Positions 16,453-24,776 of a stretch of DNA of 41,283 nt are shown here, piece by piece. Position 1 is the first letter of the stretch. Each line of letters begins with the position of its first letter. Origin of the DNA: Chloroflexota bacterium (GTDB lineage: Bacteria; Chloroflexota; Limnocylindria; P2-11E); assembly GCA_005879975.1 (NCBI GenBank), contig VBIL01000164.1, positions 1 through 41,283 on the forward strand, in the 5' to 3' direction. A program made the position numbers and the translations under genes. A model generated the notes under the pieces. It saw nothing but the letters and a program-made list of their open reading frames with translations, searched no databases and was not told where the DNA came from.

Positions 16453-17289
16453 CTAGCGGAGGGGTGTGACACGCGGCGCGCGACCTTTGGCCCGGTCGCG
16501 CGACCAGGTCATGTAGTGGGCGTGACATAGACCGCGGGACCGATGCGATCTCTCGCAGCCCGACACGACGCACGTCGCGGGTACATTAATCAGGCGGATC
16601 GGATGGTAGGCGGCGAGCGCCTTGTTGATCGCGGAGATACGCCGCAGGCCCATGTAAGGACGCAGGCGACGCATCCACTCGGCGGCGCGGTGACCGCTGA
16701 TCTGCGCGATGTAGGTGATGCTCCATTCCGCACGTTTCGGATAACGTCGATATATCCGACCTACGCCGAGAATGTGACCTGCACGCGCAACGATCTCCTC
16801 ATCGCACATTTCCACTTTGAGAACTGGATACGACGATCGTGATTCGCGTATCAGCCCAAACGAACCTTCGCCCTCGAGGAGCCCGGCGAGCCAGGCTATT
16901 CGTTCGGCAGGCTCGGCCGTCTCCCATATGAGGATGGTCCCGTCCGTCGCGAGGCGAGTCGTTTGCCGCACACGCCGCCGAGGCTGCGTGCCGTGGCGGC
17001 GCAGCGCGCGCTCGATCTGCCGAATCCGACGTTGGCTCAGCAGCGGTACAAGCGCAATCATCATGCGAGCTGCGCCCGCCCCCTTGATTGTGGTGACGTA
17101 CGCGCGCTTGTGGTGCGCCTTCCGAGCTCTCGTCGCGATCACCGCGCGCTCGAAGATCGCAGCGACGCGCTCCACCACGTCCACATCTGTCATCGGTAGC
17201 CGGATCGCCGGACAGTTGGGTGAGGACGGCGGCCCGGCGAGAAAGGAACCCTCACCTTCAAGAATCCCCGCAAGCCAGAAGAGCGTCAC
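16453..17289 (-). CDS. Free-standing LAGLIDADG homing endonuclease
   Basis: A 278-residue protein with two LAGLIDADG helices: WLAGILEGEGSF at 5-16 and WLAGLLEGEGSF at 133-144. The acidic residue at the end of each motif should bind the catalytic metal, so one chain can act as a pseudo-dimer. Each helix is followed by a beta-rich half (VLKVEMCDEEIVARAGHI; WMRRLRPYMGLRRISAINKAL). The C-terminus adds a C-x4-C-x9-C-x2-H cluster (Cys240, Cys245, Cys255, His258), a small zinc finger seen on phage and mobile endonucleases. No intron or intein host gene surrounds it. GTG 17289 is the only start before the motif and has no Shine-Dalgarno. The 130 bases upstream to tRNA-His hold no gene. Confidence 0.85.
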   Translation of the reverse strand: MTLFWLAGILEGEGSFLAGPPSSPNCPAIRLPMTDVDVVERVAAIFERAVIATRARKAHHKRAYVTTIKGAGAARMMIALVPLLSQRRIRQIERALRRHGTQPRRRVRQTTRLATDGTILIWETAEPAERIAWLAGLLEGEGSFGLIRESRSSYPVLKVEMCDEEIVARAGHILGVGRIYRRYPKRAEWSITYIAQISGHRAAEWMRRLRPYMGLRRISAINKALAAYHPIRLINVPATCVVSGCERSHRSRGLCHAHYMTWSRDRAKGRAPRVTPLR

Positions 17290-17419
17290 ACATAGTCAAA
17301 TGACAGAGGCTGAAATTCGTGTCAATGGGACACCCGACCGGTACAACCGAAGCCACCCAGCCACGGGCGAGCTTGTCAGCAGGGACGTAATCCAGATGCA
17401 GTGTAGGTACTAAGTGCTG

Positions 17420-17491
17420 GGCGGCTATCCGGTTTCGAACCGGAACTGGGAGGTCCACAACCTCTAGTGCTGCCGTTACACCATAGCCGCC
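17420..17491 (-). tRNA. tRNA-His (anticodon GTG)
   Basis: The minus strand folds as a cloverleaf. The acceptor GCGGCTA pairs with TAGCCGC, and an encoded extra 5' G (position -1, base 17491) pairs with C73 (base 17420), the identity mark of tRNA-His. The anticodon loop is TTGTGGA (GTG). The T arm is TCCGG-TTCGAAA-CCGGA. The outer anticodon-stem pair is A-C, a mismatch. No CCA is encoded. Confidence 0.95.
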
Positions 17492-17523
17492 ATGGATCGA
17501 ACGCGAATGCGTTCTGTTCTTCA

Positions 17524-17550
17524 TTCTAAGTCGTCGATCGTGCTGTCAGC
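17524..17550 (-). promoter_or_regulatory. Possible promoter of tRNA-His
   Basis: On the minus strand CTGACA (17550-17545) and TAGAAT (17529-17524) are 15 bases apart, upstream of the tRNA. The site overlaps the end of ccmI. A 6-bp hairpin (GAACGC-GAAT-GCGTTC, 17499-17514) lies between it and the tRNA and could be leader structure or the weak end of the ccm operon. Confidence 0.4.
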
Positions 17551-18346
17551 GTCCCGCCTTCGTCTTCGCATCCGCATATAACGCACGGACCATGTCCGAC
17601 GCTGAATGGAATTCGCCGACGTCCAGGTACACAGTCCACACGTCCACGGCGCCGTTCCAATCCTTCTTGTTGTAGAGCGCGAACCCCTTCACGAACAGCG
17701 CGTCGGAATCCCGGGGCCGCAGCGCGAGGACCCGGTCCGCCGCGGTGATCGCGCCGTCGTTGCTCCCCGATGCGACGAGGATGAGCGCGAGCCCATCGAG
17801 CGCGGCCACGTTGTTCGGGTCGCGCGTCAGCACGGCTTGATAGCGTGGCACCGCATCGAGTGGCCGGCCGGCCTGGACGTAGGCATCGGCGAGGGCAAGC
17901 TGCGTGGGGATGTCGGTCGGGAGCGACTGCGCGCGCGCCTCAAGTGCCGCGAGGTCATTCGACCGTGGCACCGTCCCGGTGACCGTCTCGCCGGGCGCGC
18001 GATCACCGGCCGAGCGCGGCAGCGTGACCGCGACCACCCCCGCGACGACCCCGGCGATGAGCGCGGCCGCGAGGAGCGTGCGCACGGGCGCGGTGGAACG
18101 CGGCTCGTCGGACCGCCGTACGAACGCGTCGCGTTCGAGCATTCCGCGCAAGCGGGCGTAGTCCGAGGGAGCGATCGTGCCGGCGGCACGCGCGAACTCG
18201 AGGTCACGGAGCGAGCTCACGGCTCGCGCCAGGTCGTCGCGTTCGTCGGGCGGATCGGCGGGCCAGGCGATCGGGCGGCGTGCGAGCGGCGCGATCACCG
18301 CGGCCATCCCGGCGACCACGAACGCGACGAAGAGGGCGACGCTCAT
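17546..18346 (-). CDS. ccmI: CcmI-like cytochrome c maturation protein (TPR)
   Basis: A 266-residue protein with an N-terminal membrane segment, a cytoplasmic charged region (DDLARAVSSLRDLEFARAAGTIAPSDYARLRGML in two parts) and a second membrane segment (about 89-108). A periplasmic-side TPR domain follows (LALADAYVQAGRPLDAVPRYQAVL; VLALRPRDSDALFVKGFALYNKKDW). In System I, CcmI presents apocytochrome to the CcmF/H haem ligation complex. It is the last gene of the operon and overlaps ccmH by four bases (ATGA). Similarity is by architecture and position, since CcmI sequences diverge strongly. Confidence 0.85.
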   Translation of the reverse strand: MSVALFVAFVVAGMAAVIAPLARRPIAWPADPPDERDDLARAVSSLRDLEFARAAGTIAPSDYARLRGMLERDAFVRRSDEPRSTAPVRTLLAAALIAGVVAGVVAVTLPRSAGDRAPGETVTGTVPRSNDLAALEARAQSLPTDIPTQLALADAYVQAGRPLDAVPRYQAVLTRDPNNVAALDGLALILVASGSNDGAITAADRVLALRPRDSDALFVKGFALYNKKDWNGAVDVWTVYLDVGEFHSASDMVRALYADAKTKAGR

Positions 18347-18804
18347 CCTTCGGCCGCCTCCTCACGCGCGACGCGCTCGCGCAACGCCGCGCGCTCGGCC
18401 GCGCTGGGTTCCGCAGAGGCGACCGCAGCGCCGCCGCGCACGCGTCCGGTCGCGAGAACGACTCCGGCGGCGACCGCGGCCAGCGGTGCGAGCCAGACCA
18501 GGCCGCTCCACGATGCGATCGGAGGCGAGAGCAACACCCAGTCGCCGTAGGCGGTGCGGAACTCCGCCTCGATCTCGGCATCCGTCTTTCCCTCACGGAC
18601 GCGCTCGGCGACGAGGTCGCGCATCTGGCGCGCGGTCTCGGATGGCGAGTCCTTCACCGACAGTCCCTGACAGACCGGGCACCGCAGCTCGGCGGTGATG
18701 CGATCGACGCGCTCGTCCGCGGTCGCCTCGTGCGGCCGGGCCGCCAGAACGAGCGTCGCGGCGATCGCGAGCAATGCCGCGGCGATGACGATCCGTGCCG
18801 TCAT
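18343..18804 (-). CDS. ccmH: CcmH apocytochrome thiol reductase
   Basis: A 153-residue protein: signal/anchor segment (1-22), then the family motif LRCPVCQGLSV with redox Cys42 and Cys45. The usual helical bundle follows (ETARQMRDLVAERVREGKTDAEI, AYGDWVLLSPP), then a C-terminal membrane segment. It keeps the CxxCH cysteines of apocytochrome reduced for haem attachment. ATG 18804 overlaps the ccmG stop and its own stop overlaps ccmI, so the order G-H-I is tightly coupled. Confidence 0.95.
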   Translation of the reverse strand: MTARIVIAAALLAIAATLVLAARPHEATADERVDRITAELRCPVCQGLSVKDSPSETARQMRDLVAERVREGKTDAEIEAEFRTAYGDWVLLSPPIASWSGLVWLAPLAAVAAGVVLATGRVRGGAAVASAEPSAAERAALRERVAREEAAEG

Positions 18805-19340
18805 CGTGTGGCCTCACGGCGTAGCGCCTCGATCCCGGTGATCAGTGTCCCCTCGTCGATGGGTCCGATGTGGCGCCCCGCGATGACGCCATCCGGTCCG
18901 ATGAAGAACGTCTCGGGCGGACCGAACACCCCGTACGACAGCGCCACGCGCCCGTCATCGTCGGCGAGGGCCGGCCAGCTGATGCCCATCCGTTTGACGT
19001 ACGACAGGGCGCTGTCGCGGGACTCCTGATAGACGACGCCGAGCATCACGACGTCGCTCCCGCGATAGCGCTCGTACACGCGCACGAGCGCGGGGTTCTC
19101 CTGCGTGCACGGCAGGCACCACGATGCGAAGAAGTTCACGACGACGACCTTGCCGGTGTAGTCCGAGAGCGAGAGCGTGCCTCCTCCATCGAGACGCTCG
19201 GCGGTGAAGGCCGGCGCAGGCTTACCGATCGTGCCCGTCCTGATGTCGTGCGGGTCACGCCGGAACGCGAGCGCAAGGGTCACGACGAGCCCGAGCATGG
19301 CCACGACGATCGCGATGCGGACGGCGCGCGCGAGCGTCAC
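18801..19340 (-). CDS. ccmG: CcmG/TlpA-type membrane-anchored thioredoxin
   Basis: A 179-residue protein with one N-terminal membrane anchor (about 5-26) and a thioredoxin fold facing outward. The active site is FFASWCLPC (Cys75 and Cys78). GKPAPAFTAERLDG and FGPPETFFIGPDGVI (cis-Pro loop) are typical of ResA/TlpA/DsbE. It passes electrons to CcmH or the apocytochrome. GTG 19340 overlaps the ccmF stop (GTGA); an upstream extension would lie inside ccmF and break the anchor pattern. Confidence 0.95.
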   Translation of the reverse strand: MTLARAVRIAIVVAMLGLVVTLALAFRRDPHDIRTGTIGKPAPAFTAERLDGGGTLSLSDYTGKVVVVNFFASWCLPCTQENPALVRVYERYRGSDVVMLGVVYQESRDSALSYVKRMGISWPALADDDGRVALSYGVFGPPETFFIGPDGVIAGRHIGPIDEGTLITGIEALRREATR

Positions 19341-21337
19341 TTCGCCGGCGCCGGTGCTTCCGCGAGCGGAACCTGACGGGCGATGCGCCGTCTCGGCGCG
19401 GGCAGGGCGGCGATCACCGCGCCGATCCCGACGACCGCTCCGCCCAGCCAGAGCCACGAGACGAGCGGGATGACGCGCATCCGGATCGTCGCCCACGAGA
19501 GCGCCTTCTGGTCATATGCCGCGAGGATGGTGTAAAGGTCGTCGCGGACCCCGGCGCCAATACCCGGCGAGCCGACCGCGGACGCGCTGCTCGGGTACTG
19601 CACGAGCGCGGGGTGAAGCTGCGAGCTCGCGCCGTTGCCCGTGATCTCGAGGTCGGCGACGACCGAGTCGCGCTGCGGCTCGTGGACCGCGCGGAGAGCG
19701 TCGAGCCGGACCGCATATCCCGCGATGACGAGGGTCTCGCCCGGCGCGAGCGTCCTCTCCGCATCGACGGTGCGTGCCTGGCTCGTGGCGATCGCGAGCG
19801 CGACGAGCACGATCCCGAGATGAACAACGTAGCCGCCGTAGCGCCGCCCGCTGCGGCGGAACAGATTCGCGAAAGCCGTCAGGGCGCCTTCCGCATGGAG
19901 TACGCCCCGGGCGCGGATCCCACGCGCGAACTCCTGCACCACCGTGGCCGCCACGAACGCGGCGAGGGCATACGTCAGCACCGCCCCGATCGCAGTCGTG
20001 CCAGTCGCGACGGCGACAAGCGCGCCGCCTGCCGCGCACGCGAGCGGGGCCGTGAACTGTCGCTCAAGCGTCGCGCGTGAGGCGCCGTGCCACGGGAGCT
20101 GCGGACCCACGCCCATAAGGAAGAGGAGCGCGAGCCCGAGTGGGATCTCCACGCGGTCGAAGTACGGACCGCCGATCGAGAGCTGCGCCCCGGAGATCGC
20201 CTCCGCGATGAGCGGGTAGAGCGTCCCGAGCAGGACTGTCAGCATCGCGACCATGAAGATGACGTTCTGGAAGAGGAAGATCGCCTCACGTGAAAGCGGC
20301 GCGCCGACCGCGCCCGCATCGCGCAGGCGCCCCGAACGCCACAGCAGCAGCCCGACCGAAAGGACGAGGATCGTCACGAGGTATCCGAGAAGGAGCGGGC
20401 CGATCGCGGACTGCGTGAACGAGTGCACGCTGTTCACGACGCCGCTGCGCGTCAGGAACGTTCCGAGGATGGTGAGCGAGAACGTCGCGATGACGAGAGC
20501 GAGATTCCAGGTGCGCAGGAGGCGCCGCTTCTCCTCGACCATCACCGAGTGCAGGTACGCCGTCGCCGTGAGCCACGGCATGATCGCCGCGTTCTCGACC
20601 GGGTCCCACGCCCAGTACCCGCCCCAGCCGAGCACCGCATAGCTCCACCACGCCCCGGCGACGATCCCGACGCCGAGGAGCGCCCAGGACACGAGCGCGA
20701 AGCGTCGCGTCGCGATGAGCCACCGATCGCCGCCTTCCCCGATGATCAGCGACGCGATGGCGTAGGCGAACGGAACGGACGTGAGCACGTACCCGAGGTA
20801 GAGGAGCGGCGGATGGAGCGCCATGAGCGGATGGTTCTGCAGTAACGCGTTCGGACCGTTCCCGTTGTCCGGCGCGAGGGCGAGCCGGACAAAGGGGTCC
20901 GCCGCGGGCGTCGTGATAAGCAGGAGAAAGAAGGTGAGCATCGCGAACATCACCACGAGGGCGGTCGTAGCGAGGCGCGGGATCGCGGCGGTGCCACGGA
21001 ACGCCACGTACGCGGTCGCGCCGGCCAGGATCGCCGTCCAGAGGAGGATCGACCCCTCGAGGGCCGCCCAGAGACCGATGATCGAGTAGAAGAGCGGCGT
21101 CTCGCGGGCGTTGTTCTCGGCGACGTACAGGATCCTGAAGTCGTGCGTCGCGAGCGCGAACATCATCGCGACCGCGGCGAGGACCACGAGGCCAAAGCCG
21201 ACGCCGGCGGCGATGCGCGCCGAGGCAAGGGCGCGCGCGTCGCGGCGCCAGGAGGCGTAGGCCGCGGCACCGGTGCCCCAGAGTGCTAGGAAGAGCGCGG
21301 CACGCAGCGCGGCCGCGCCGAGGTCGCCGGCGCTCAC
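19337..21337 (-). CDS. ccmF: CcmF haem lyase subunit
   Basis: A 666-residue polytopic protein of the haem handling family. The tryptophan-rich WWD signature is WGGYWAWDPVENA at 238-250, flanked by conserved segments HPPLLYLGYV and FLTRSGVVNSVHSF. There are about fifteen hydrophobic segments and a soluble C-terminal loop with the family's beta-rich domain. It joins haem from CcmE to the CxxCH of apocytochromes. The length is normal. It overlaps ccmE by four bases upstream and ccmG by four downstream. Confidence 0.97.
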   Translation of the reverse strand: MSAGDLGAAALRAALFLALWGTGAAAYASWRRDARALASARIAAGVGFGLVVLAAVAMMFALATHDFRILYVAENNARETPLFYSIIGLWAALEGSILLWTAILAGATAYVAFRGTAAIPRLATTALVVMFAMLTFFLLLITTPAADPFVRLALAPDNGNGPNALLQNHPLMALHPPLLYLGYVLTSVPFAYAIASLIIGEGGDRWLIATRRFALVSWALLGVGIVAGAWWSYAVLGWGGYWAWDPVENAAIMPWLTATAYLHSVMVEEKRRLLRTWNLALVIATFSLTILGTFLTRSGVVNSVHSFTQSAIGPLLLGYLVTILVLSVGLLLWRSGRLRDAGAVGAPLSREAIFLFQNVIFMVAMLTVLLGTLYPLIAEAISGAQLSIGGPYFDRVEIPLGLALLFLMGVGPQLPWHGASRATLERQFTAPLACAAGGALVAVATGTTAIGAVLTYALAAFVAATVVQEFARGIRARGVLHAEGALTAFANLFRRSGRRYGGYVVHLGIVLVALAIATSQARTVDAERTLAPGETLVIAGYAVRLDALRAVHEPQRDSVVADLEITGNGASSQLHPALVQYPSSASAVGSPGIGAGVRDDLYTILAAYDQKALSWATIRMRVIPLVSWLWLGGAVVGIGAVIAALPAPRRRIARQVPLAEAPAPAK

Positions 21338-21780
21338 GGTGCGCTGGTCCGGTGGGGCGGCGTCTGGCCTGCCTTGGGCGCGGTGTAGACCTCGTCGTGC
21401 TTCGCGATCACCTGCGTCGCGTTGAACGTGCCGTCCGCCGCGAACGAGCCCTCGACGACCGCGCCCGCTCCTTCACGCAGCAGGCCGGGGATCGCGCCCC
21501 GCCCGAGCACACGGACCTCGACGTTCCCATCGGTGATGACGAATTCGAACTCGTTCGGGCCATGAAACGAGATCGGTCTCCACGCCAGCGAACCCGTCTT
21601 CACCAGCCCGCCGAGGCGCACGGTCTCACCCGGCGGGATCTTCCGCGCCATCGCCTCTGACGGGCTCAGGTAGTACACGGTCGAGCTCGCGAGGTTCGTG
21701 ACCGAGAAAGCGCCGACGATGACGGCCGTCGCGAGCGCGACGACGATCAGGACGCGGCGCGCTCCAAGGCGCTCAAGCAC
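21334..21780 (-). CDS. ccmE: CcmE haem chaperone
   Basis: A 148-residue protein with an N-terminal anchor (about 9-28) and an OB-fold domain. The covalent haem site is KHDEVY, with His128 and Tyr132, so this is the bacterial H-x3-Y form rather than the archaeal Cys form. GGLVKTGSLAW and VEGSFAADGTFNATQVIAKH are typical. It takes haem from CcmABCD and delivers it to CcmF. GTG 21780 lies inside the end of ccmD (8-base overlap). Confidence 0.97.
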   Translation of the reverse strand: MLERLGARRVLIVVALATAVIVGAFSVTNLASSTVYYLSPSEAMARKIPPGETVRLGGLVKTGSLAWRPISFHGPNEFEFVITDGNVEVRVLGRGAIPGLLREGAGAVVEGSFAADGTFNATQVIAKHDEVYTAPKAGQTPPHRTSAP

Positions 21781-21865
21781 CGCGTGCGCGCAGGGACGCG
21801 AGGTACGCGAGGAGCGTCCCCCAAACGATGGCGAAGGCGGCGACGATGAAGATCAGGTTGTCCAT
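21773..21865 (-). CDS. ccmD: CcmD-like mini membrane protein
   Basis: A 30-residue protein: [19 protein letters not shown] forms one membrane helix, followed by a short basic tail (SLRARGA). Size, topology and position between ccmC and ccmE match CcmD, which helps release holo-CcmE. Its ATG lies inside the last codons of ccmC (13-base overlap). Sequence similarity alone would not identify so short a protein. Confidence 0.85.
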   Translation of the reverse strand: MDNLIFIVAAFAIVWGTLLAYLASLRARGA

Positions 21866-22548
21866 AGCCGCTCCTGGCGCCCAAGCTCGAGGGAGACGCG
21901 CGCGGTCATGAGGTAGGCGTAGATGAGGGTGTACGCGCCGAGCGAGACCATGAGCGTGAGGAGCATCGAAGCGTCGAGCGCGGGCGCTCCGGCGGCGCGC
22001 AGAACGGTCGGTAGCTGGTGCAACGAGTTGGCCCAGAGGACCGATAGATGGACGATCGGCACGTCGATGACGGCGATGATCCCGAAGACCGCGGCGCGCG
22101 TCGCGCGCCGCGAGAAGTCCGTCGACAGCCCGCGAAGCAGAAGGTAGCCGACGTACATGATGAACATGATCGCGGTGGTCACGAGCCGCGGCTCCCACGT
22201 CCACCACACGCCCCACGTGGGCTTCGCCCAGAACGACCCGGCCACAAGGAAGAGGCCGGTGAAGAGCACGCCGATCTCCGCCGAGGCCACGGCGATAGCG
22301 TCGAAGACCGGTCGTTTCGTCCAGAGCCAGCCCACCGACGCGAGGAAGACGATGACGAAGGCGAGGTACGCGAGCCACGCCAGCGGGACATGCACGTAGA
22401 GGATCCGGTACACGTCGCCCTGCACCGCATCGGTGGGCGCCCAGAAGAGCGCCATCACGCTCGCCACCACAAATGACGCGGCGGCAGCGATGCCGAGCCA
22501 GGGACGGATGCGCAGCATCGGCGTGCCGCGCGGGAGGGTGGTTTCCAT
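21853..22548 (-). CDS. ccmC: CcmC haem delivery protein
   Basis: A 231-residue protein with about six membrane segments. The WWD-type motif is [12 protein letters not shown] (112-123), with conserved His53 in YVHVPLAW and a second His in DVPIVHLSV, the expected axial ligands. It loads haem onto CcmE. ATG 22548 shares one base with the ccmB stop (TGATG). A longer frame from 22626 would lie within ccmB and adds no family sequence. Confidence 0.96.
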   Translation of the reverse strand: METTLPRGTPMLRIRPWLGIAAAASFVVASVMALFWAPTDAVQGDVYRILYVHVPLAWLAYLAFVIVFLASVGWLWTKRPVFDAIAVASAEIGVLFTGLFLVAGSFWAKPTWGVWWTWEPRLVTTAIMFIMYVGYLLLRGLSTDFSRRATRAAVFGIIAVIDVPIVHLSVLWANSLHQLPTVLRAAGAPALDASMLLTLMVSLGAYTLIYAYLMTARVSLELGRQERLWTT

Positions 22549-23216
22549 CAGTCGATAGCCGCTGGAACGATGGTAAGGCCCAACACTGAGTACACAACCG
22601 CGAACGCGAAGAGCAGTCCGGCCCATGAAAGCGCACCGACCGCATCGCCGCTTATCGCCGCGCTCGCGCCTCGCGAGGCCGCGACGAGCTGCGGGACGAG
22701 GACCGGCAGCGCCAGGATCGGGACGAGCGCGGCGCGCGCGCGCAGCCGAAGCGCGAGCACCACGTTCACGACGACGACGGGCGGTAGCGCGATCACACCG
22801 AGCACGACGACCAGGACGAGATGGAACGGCAACGCGAGCGGAAGATCGAGTAACACGAGCGACAGGATGCCGCCGACCGCGGCGACGAGCGCGAGGACGA
22901 TCGAGAGGGCAACGACCTTGCCCCCGAAGAGCGCGTCACGTCCCCCGGGGAGCGCGACGAGTCCCTCGAGCGCATCGTCTTCGAGCTCGCGGTCGAAGGA
23001 GCGCATCGTGGCGAGGATCGTCGCGAACGCGAGCGCCAGCCAGAAGAGCGCAGGCGCGACGTCCGCATCGCGCGCGACGGCCGGACCGACGATCAGGCTC
23101 TCGAGCAGCACGAGGACCGTGATGAACGTGACCGCCGCGACGATCCCATCGGGCTGCCGCCGCTCGGCCCGGAGCTCCCGACCCACGACGAGACCGATGC
23201 GGTCGAGCTCCATCAT
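22548..23216 (-). CDS. ccmB: CcmB haem-export ABC permease
   Basis: A 222-residue protein with six hydrophobic segments. The family pattern includes RSFDRELEDDALEGLVALPGG in two blocks and LVPILALPVLVPQLVAA near the C-terminal half, a CcmB hallmark. With CcmA it forms the ATP-driven unit that helps release haem-loaded CcmE. ATG 23216 overlaps the ccmA stop (ATGA). Confidence 0.95.
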   Translation of the reverse strand: MMELDRIGLVVGRELRAERRQPDGIVAAVTFITVLVLLESLIVGPAVARDADVAPALFWLALAFATILATMRSFDRELEDDALEGLVALPGGRDALFGGKVVALSIVLALVAAVGGILSLVLLDLPLALPFHLVLVVVLGVIALPPVVVVNVVLALRLRARAALVPILALPVLVPQLVAASRGASAAISGDAVGALSWAGLLFAFAVVYSVLGLTIVPAAID

Positions 23217-23815
23217 GCGACGATCCCGCGGTCGACCGCGATGTGCGACGCGGCGAGATCATCGAGCTCCAGATGCGCGTGCGTGGCCACGACGACGATC
23301 CGCCCATCCTCGCGTGCCCCTGCGATCGCGTCCCGTAGACGGCTCACACCCGGGTCATCGAGATCAGCGAACGGCTCGTCGAGCAGTAGGACCGGAAGGC
23401 GCTCGGTCTCGATCCGCGCGAGCGAAGCGCGTCGCCGCTCCCCCGCCGAGAGCCTCTCGACCGGGCGGTCGAGGTCATTCCCCAGTCCCCAGGCGTCGAG
23501 CGCGTTCGCGATGCCATCCTCAGCGAGCCCGCGGAAACGGACATAGAAAGTGAGGTTTTCCCGCGCGGTCAAGCCGCGAAGGAGCATCGGGCGGTGGCCG
23601 ATGTAGAGCGCGTCCCCGGTCATCTCTCGAGTACCGCGCGCGAGCGGGACAAGGCCGGCGAACGCCCGGAGCAACGTCGTCTTTCCCGCGCCGTTCGGTC
23701 CGCGGACCAGCGTGAGTCCCGGCCCGAGCTCGACGCTCACATCGCGAAGGATCGGACGATCGTCGAGGATTACCGTTGCGCCGCGGAGGGATGCGCTAGC
23801 CTCCACCTTCCGCAT
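23213..23815 (-). CDS. ccmA: CcmA haem-export ABC ATPase
   Basis: A 200-residue ATPase with Walker A GPNGAGKTT (39-47), signature LSAGERRR (122-129), Walker B VLLLDEPF (142-149) and switch His179. The length is typical. ATG 23815 starts at the conserved N-terminus; ATG 23860 would add 15 residues inside the divergent gene. The start codon overlaps, on the opposite strand, the ATG of the cytochrome c gene, so the ccm promoter must lie inside that gene. It is first of the nine-gene ccm operon. Confidence 0.95.
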   Translation of the reverse strand: MRKVEASASLRGATVILDDRPILRDVSVELGPGLTLVRGPNGAGKTTLLRAFAGLVPLARGTREMTGDALYIGHRPMLLRGLTARENLTFYVRFRGLAEDGIANALDAWGLGNDLDRPVERLSAGERRRASLARIETERLPVLLLDEPFADLDDPGVSRLRDAIAGAREDGRIVVVATHAHLELDDLAASHIAVDRGIVA

Positions 23816-24179
23816 GATGGGACGCCTCGCCCTCGTGTGCATCGCGCTCGCTGTGCTCATCGTGGCGTGTGTTGGGGAGGCACCCGCGACCGACCCGGTG
23901 TCACGCGGACGCCAGCTTTACCGTTCACTTGGTTGTGCGAACTGCCATGAACCGAACCTGTTCGGGCAGCGGAACGGCCCGCCGCTCGACCACATCGGAA
24001 CCGTCGCCGCGACGCGCGTCCCGACCGTACGCGCCGAGGAATACATCCGGCAGTCGATCCTCGATCCGGGCGCGTACGTGGTACCTGGGTACCAGGACTC
24101 CATGCCCAGGGGTATCGGCCGAGACCTCTCGCCTACCGACCTGGACGCGCTGGTCGAATACCTTCTCTCGTTGAAGTGA
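23814..24179 (+). CDS. Lipoprotein monohaem cytochrome c
   Basis: A 121-residue protein with a lipoprotein signal (VLIVAC, Cys19), haem site CANCH (Cys41, Cys44, His45) and a likely Met ligand in QDSMPRG. The layout RGRQLYRSLGCANCHEPNLFG and SPTDLDALVEYLLSLK resembles the small cytochrome domains of oxidase subunit II, so it may carry electrons to a terminal oxidase. It starts head-to-head on ccmA, which makes the haem-attachment machinery. Its TGA is followed directly by the sigma-factor ATG. ATG 23817 is an equal alternative. There is no Shine-Dalgarno. Confidence 0.92.
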   Translation: MMGRLALVCIALAVLIVACVGEAPATDPVSRGRQLYRSLGCANCHEPNLFGQRNGPPLDHIGTVAATRVPTVRAEEYIRQSILDPGAYVVPGYQDSMPRGIGRDLSPTDLDALVEYLLSLK

Positions 24180-24776
24180 ATGGTGCCTAACGCCCCGGTC
24201 CCGACCCCCGTTAGCCCGGACAGAGCCGAGGGCGGGGACGCCAGCCTCGCCATTCGTGCCGGAAAGGGGGACACGGCCGCCTTCGGGGCGTTGTACGACC
24301 GCCACGTCGAGGCTGTGTACCGCTACGTGTACTACCGGGTAAGGAACGATGCGGATGCGGAGGATCTGACCAGCGACGTGTTCATGCGGGCCCTTCGCGC
24401 CATCTCTCGATACGAGCCGCGGCAGGCCTTCCTCGCCTGGCTCTACCGCATTGCCCGCAACGCCGTTATCGATCGCTCTCGCCGCACTCGGATCCAGATC
24501 AGCTTCGAAGACGCGCTCGCGCATCCCGGAGTCGACCAGGTCGTGGAGCCCGATTCCGCGCTCCTCGCCCTGTCGGACAAGCAGGCAGTGCGCGAGGCTC
24601 TTGCGCGCCTGACGCCGCTCCAGCAGGAGGTCATCGTCCTGCGCTACGTTGAGGGATACAGCACGCAGGAGATCGCCGCGTTCGTCGGAAAGCGCGAAGG
24701 GACGGTGCGCGGCATCCAGTTCCGCGCTCTCGAAGCGCTGCGTACGCTCATCCCGTCGCGCGAGGCGCTCGCATGA
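24180..24776 (+). CDS. ECF-type RNA polymerase sigma factor
   Basis: A 198-residue sigma-70-family factor. Region 2 is LYDRHVEAVYRYVYYRV and DAEDLTSDVFMRAL, with FLAWLYRIARNAVIDRSRR. Region 4 is LTPLQQEVIVLRYVEGYSTQEIAAFVGKREGTV in two parts, followed by a recognition helix. It directs polymerase to its own promoter set. ATG 24180 follows the cytochrome stop without a gap and its stop overlaps the DUF5667 gene (ATGA), an arrangement usual for an ECF factor and its membrane partner. Confidence 0.93.
   Translation: MVPNAPVPTPVSPDRAEGGDASLAIRAGKGDTAAFGALYDRHVEAVYRYVYYRVRNDADAEDLTSDVFMRALRAISRYEPRQAFLAWLYRIARNAVIDRSRRTRIQISFEDALAHPGVDQVVEPDSALLALSDKQAVREALARLTPLQQEVIVLRYVEGYSTQEIAAFVGKREGTVRGIQFRALEALRTLIPSREALA

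Noticed and set aside
16453-17289. Intein or intron-encoded endonuclease inside a host gene
   Set aside because: No split host coding sequence or splice-junction residues flank it; it is free-standing.
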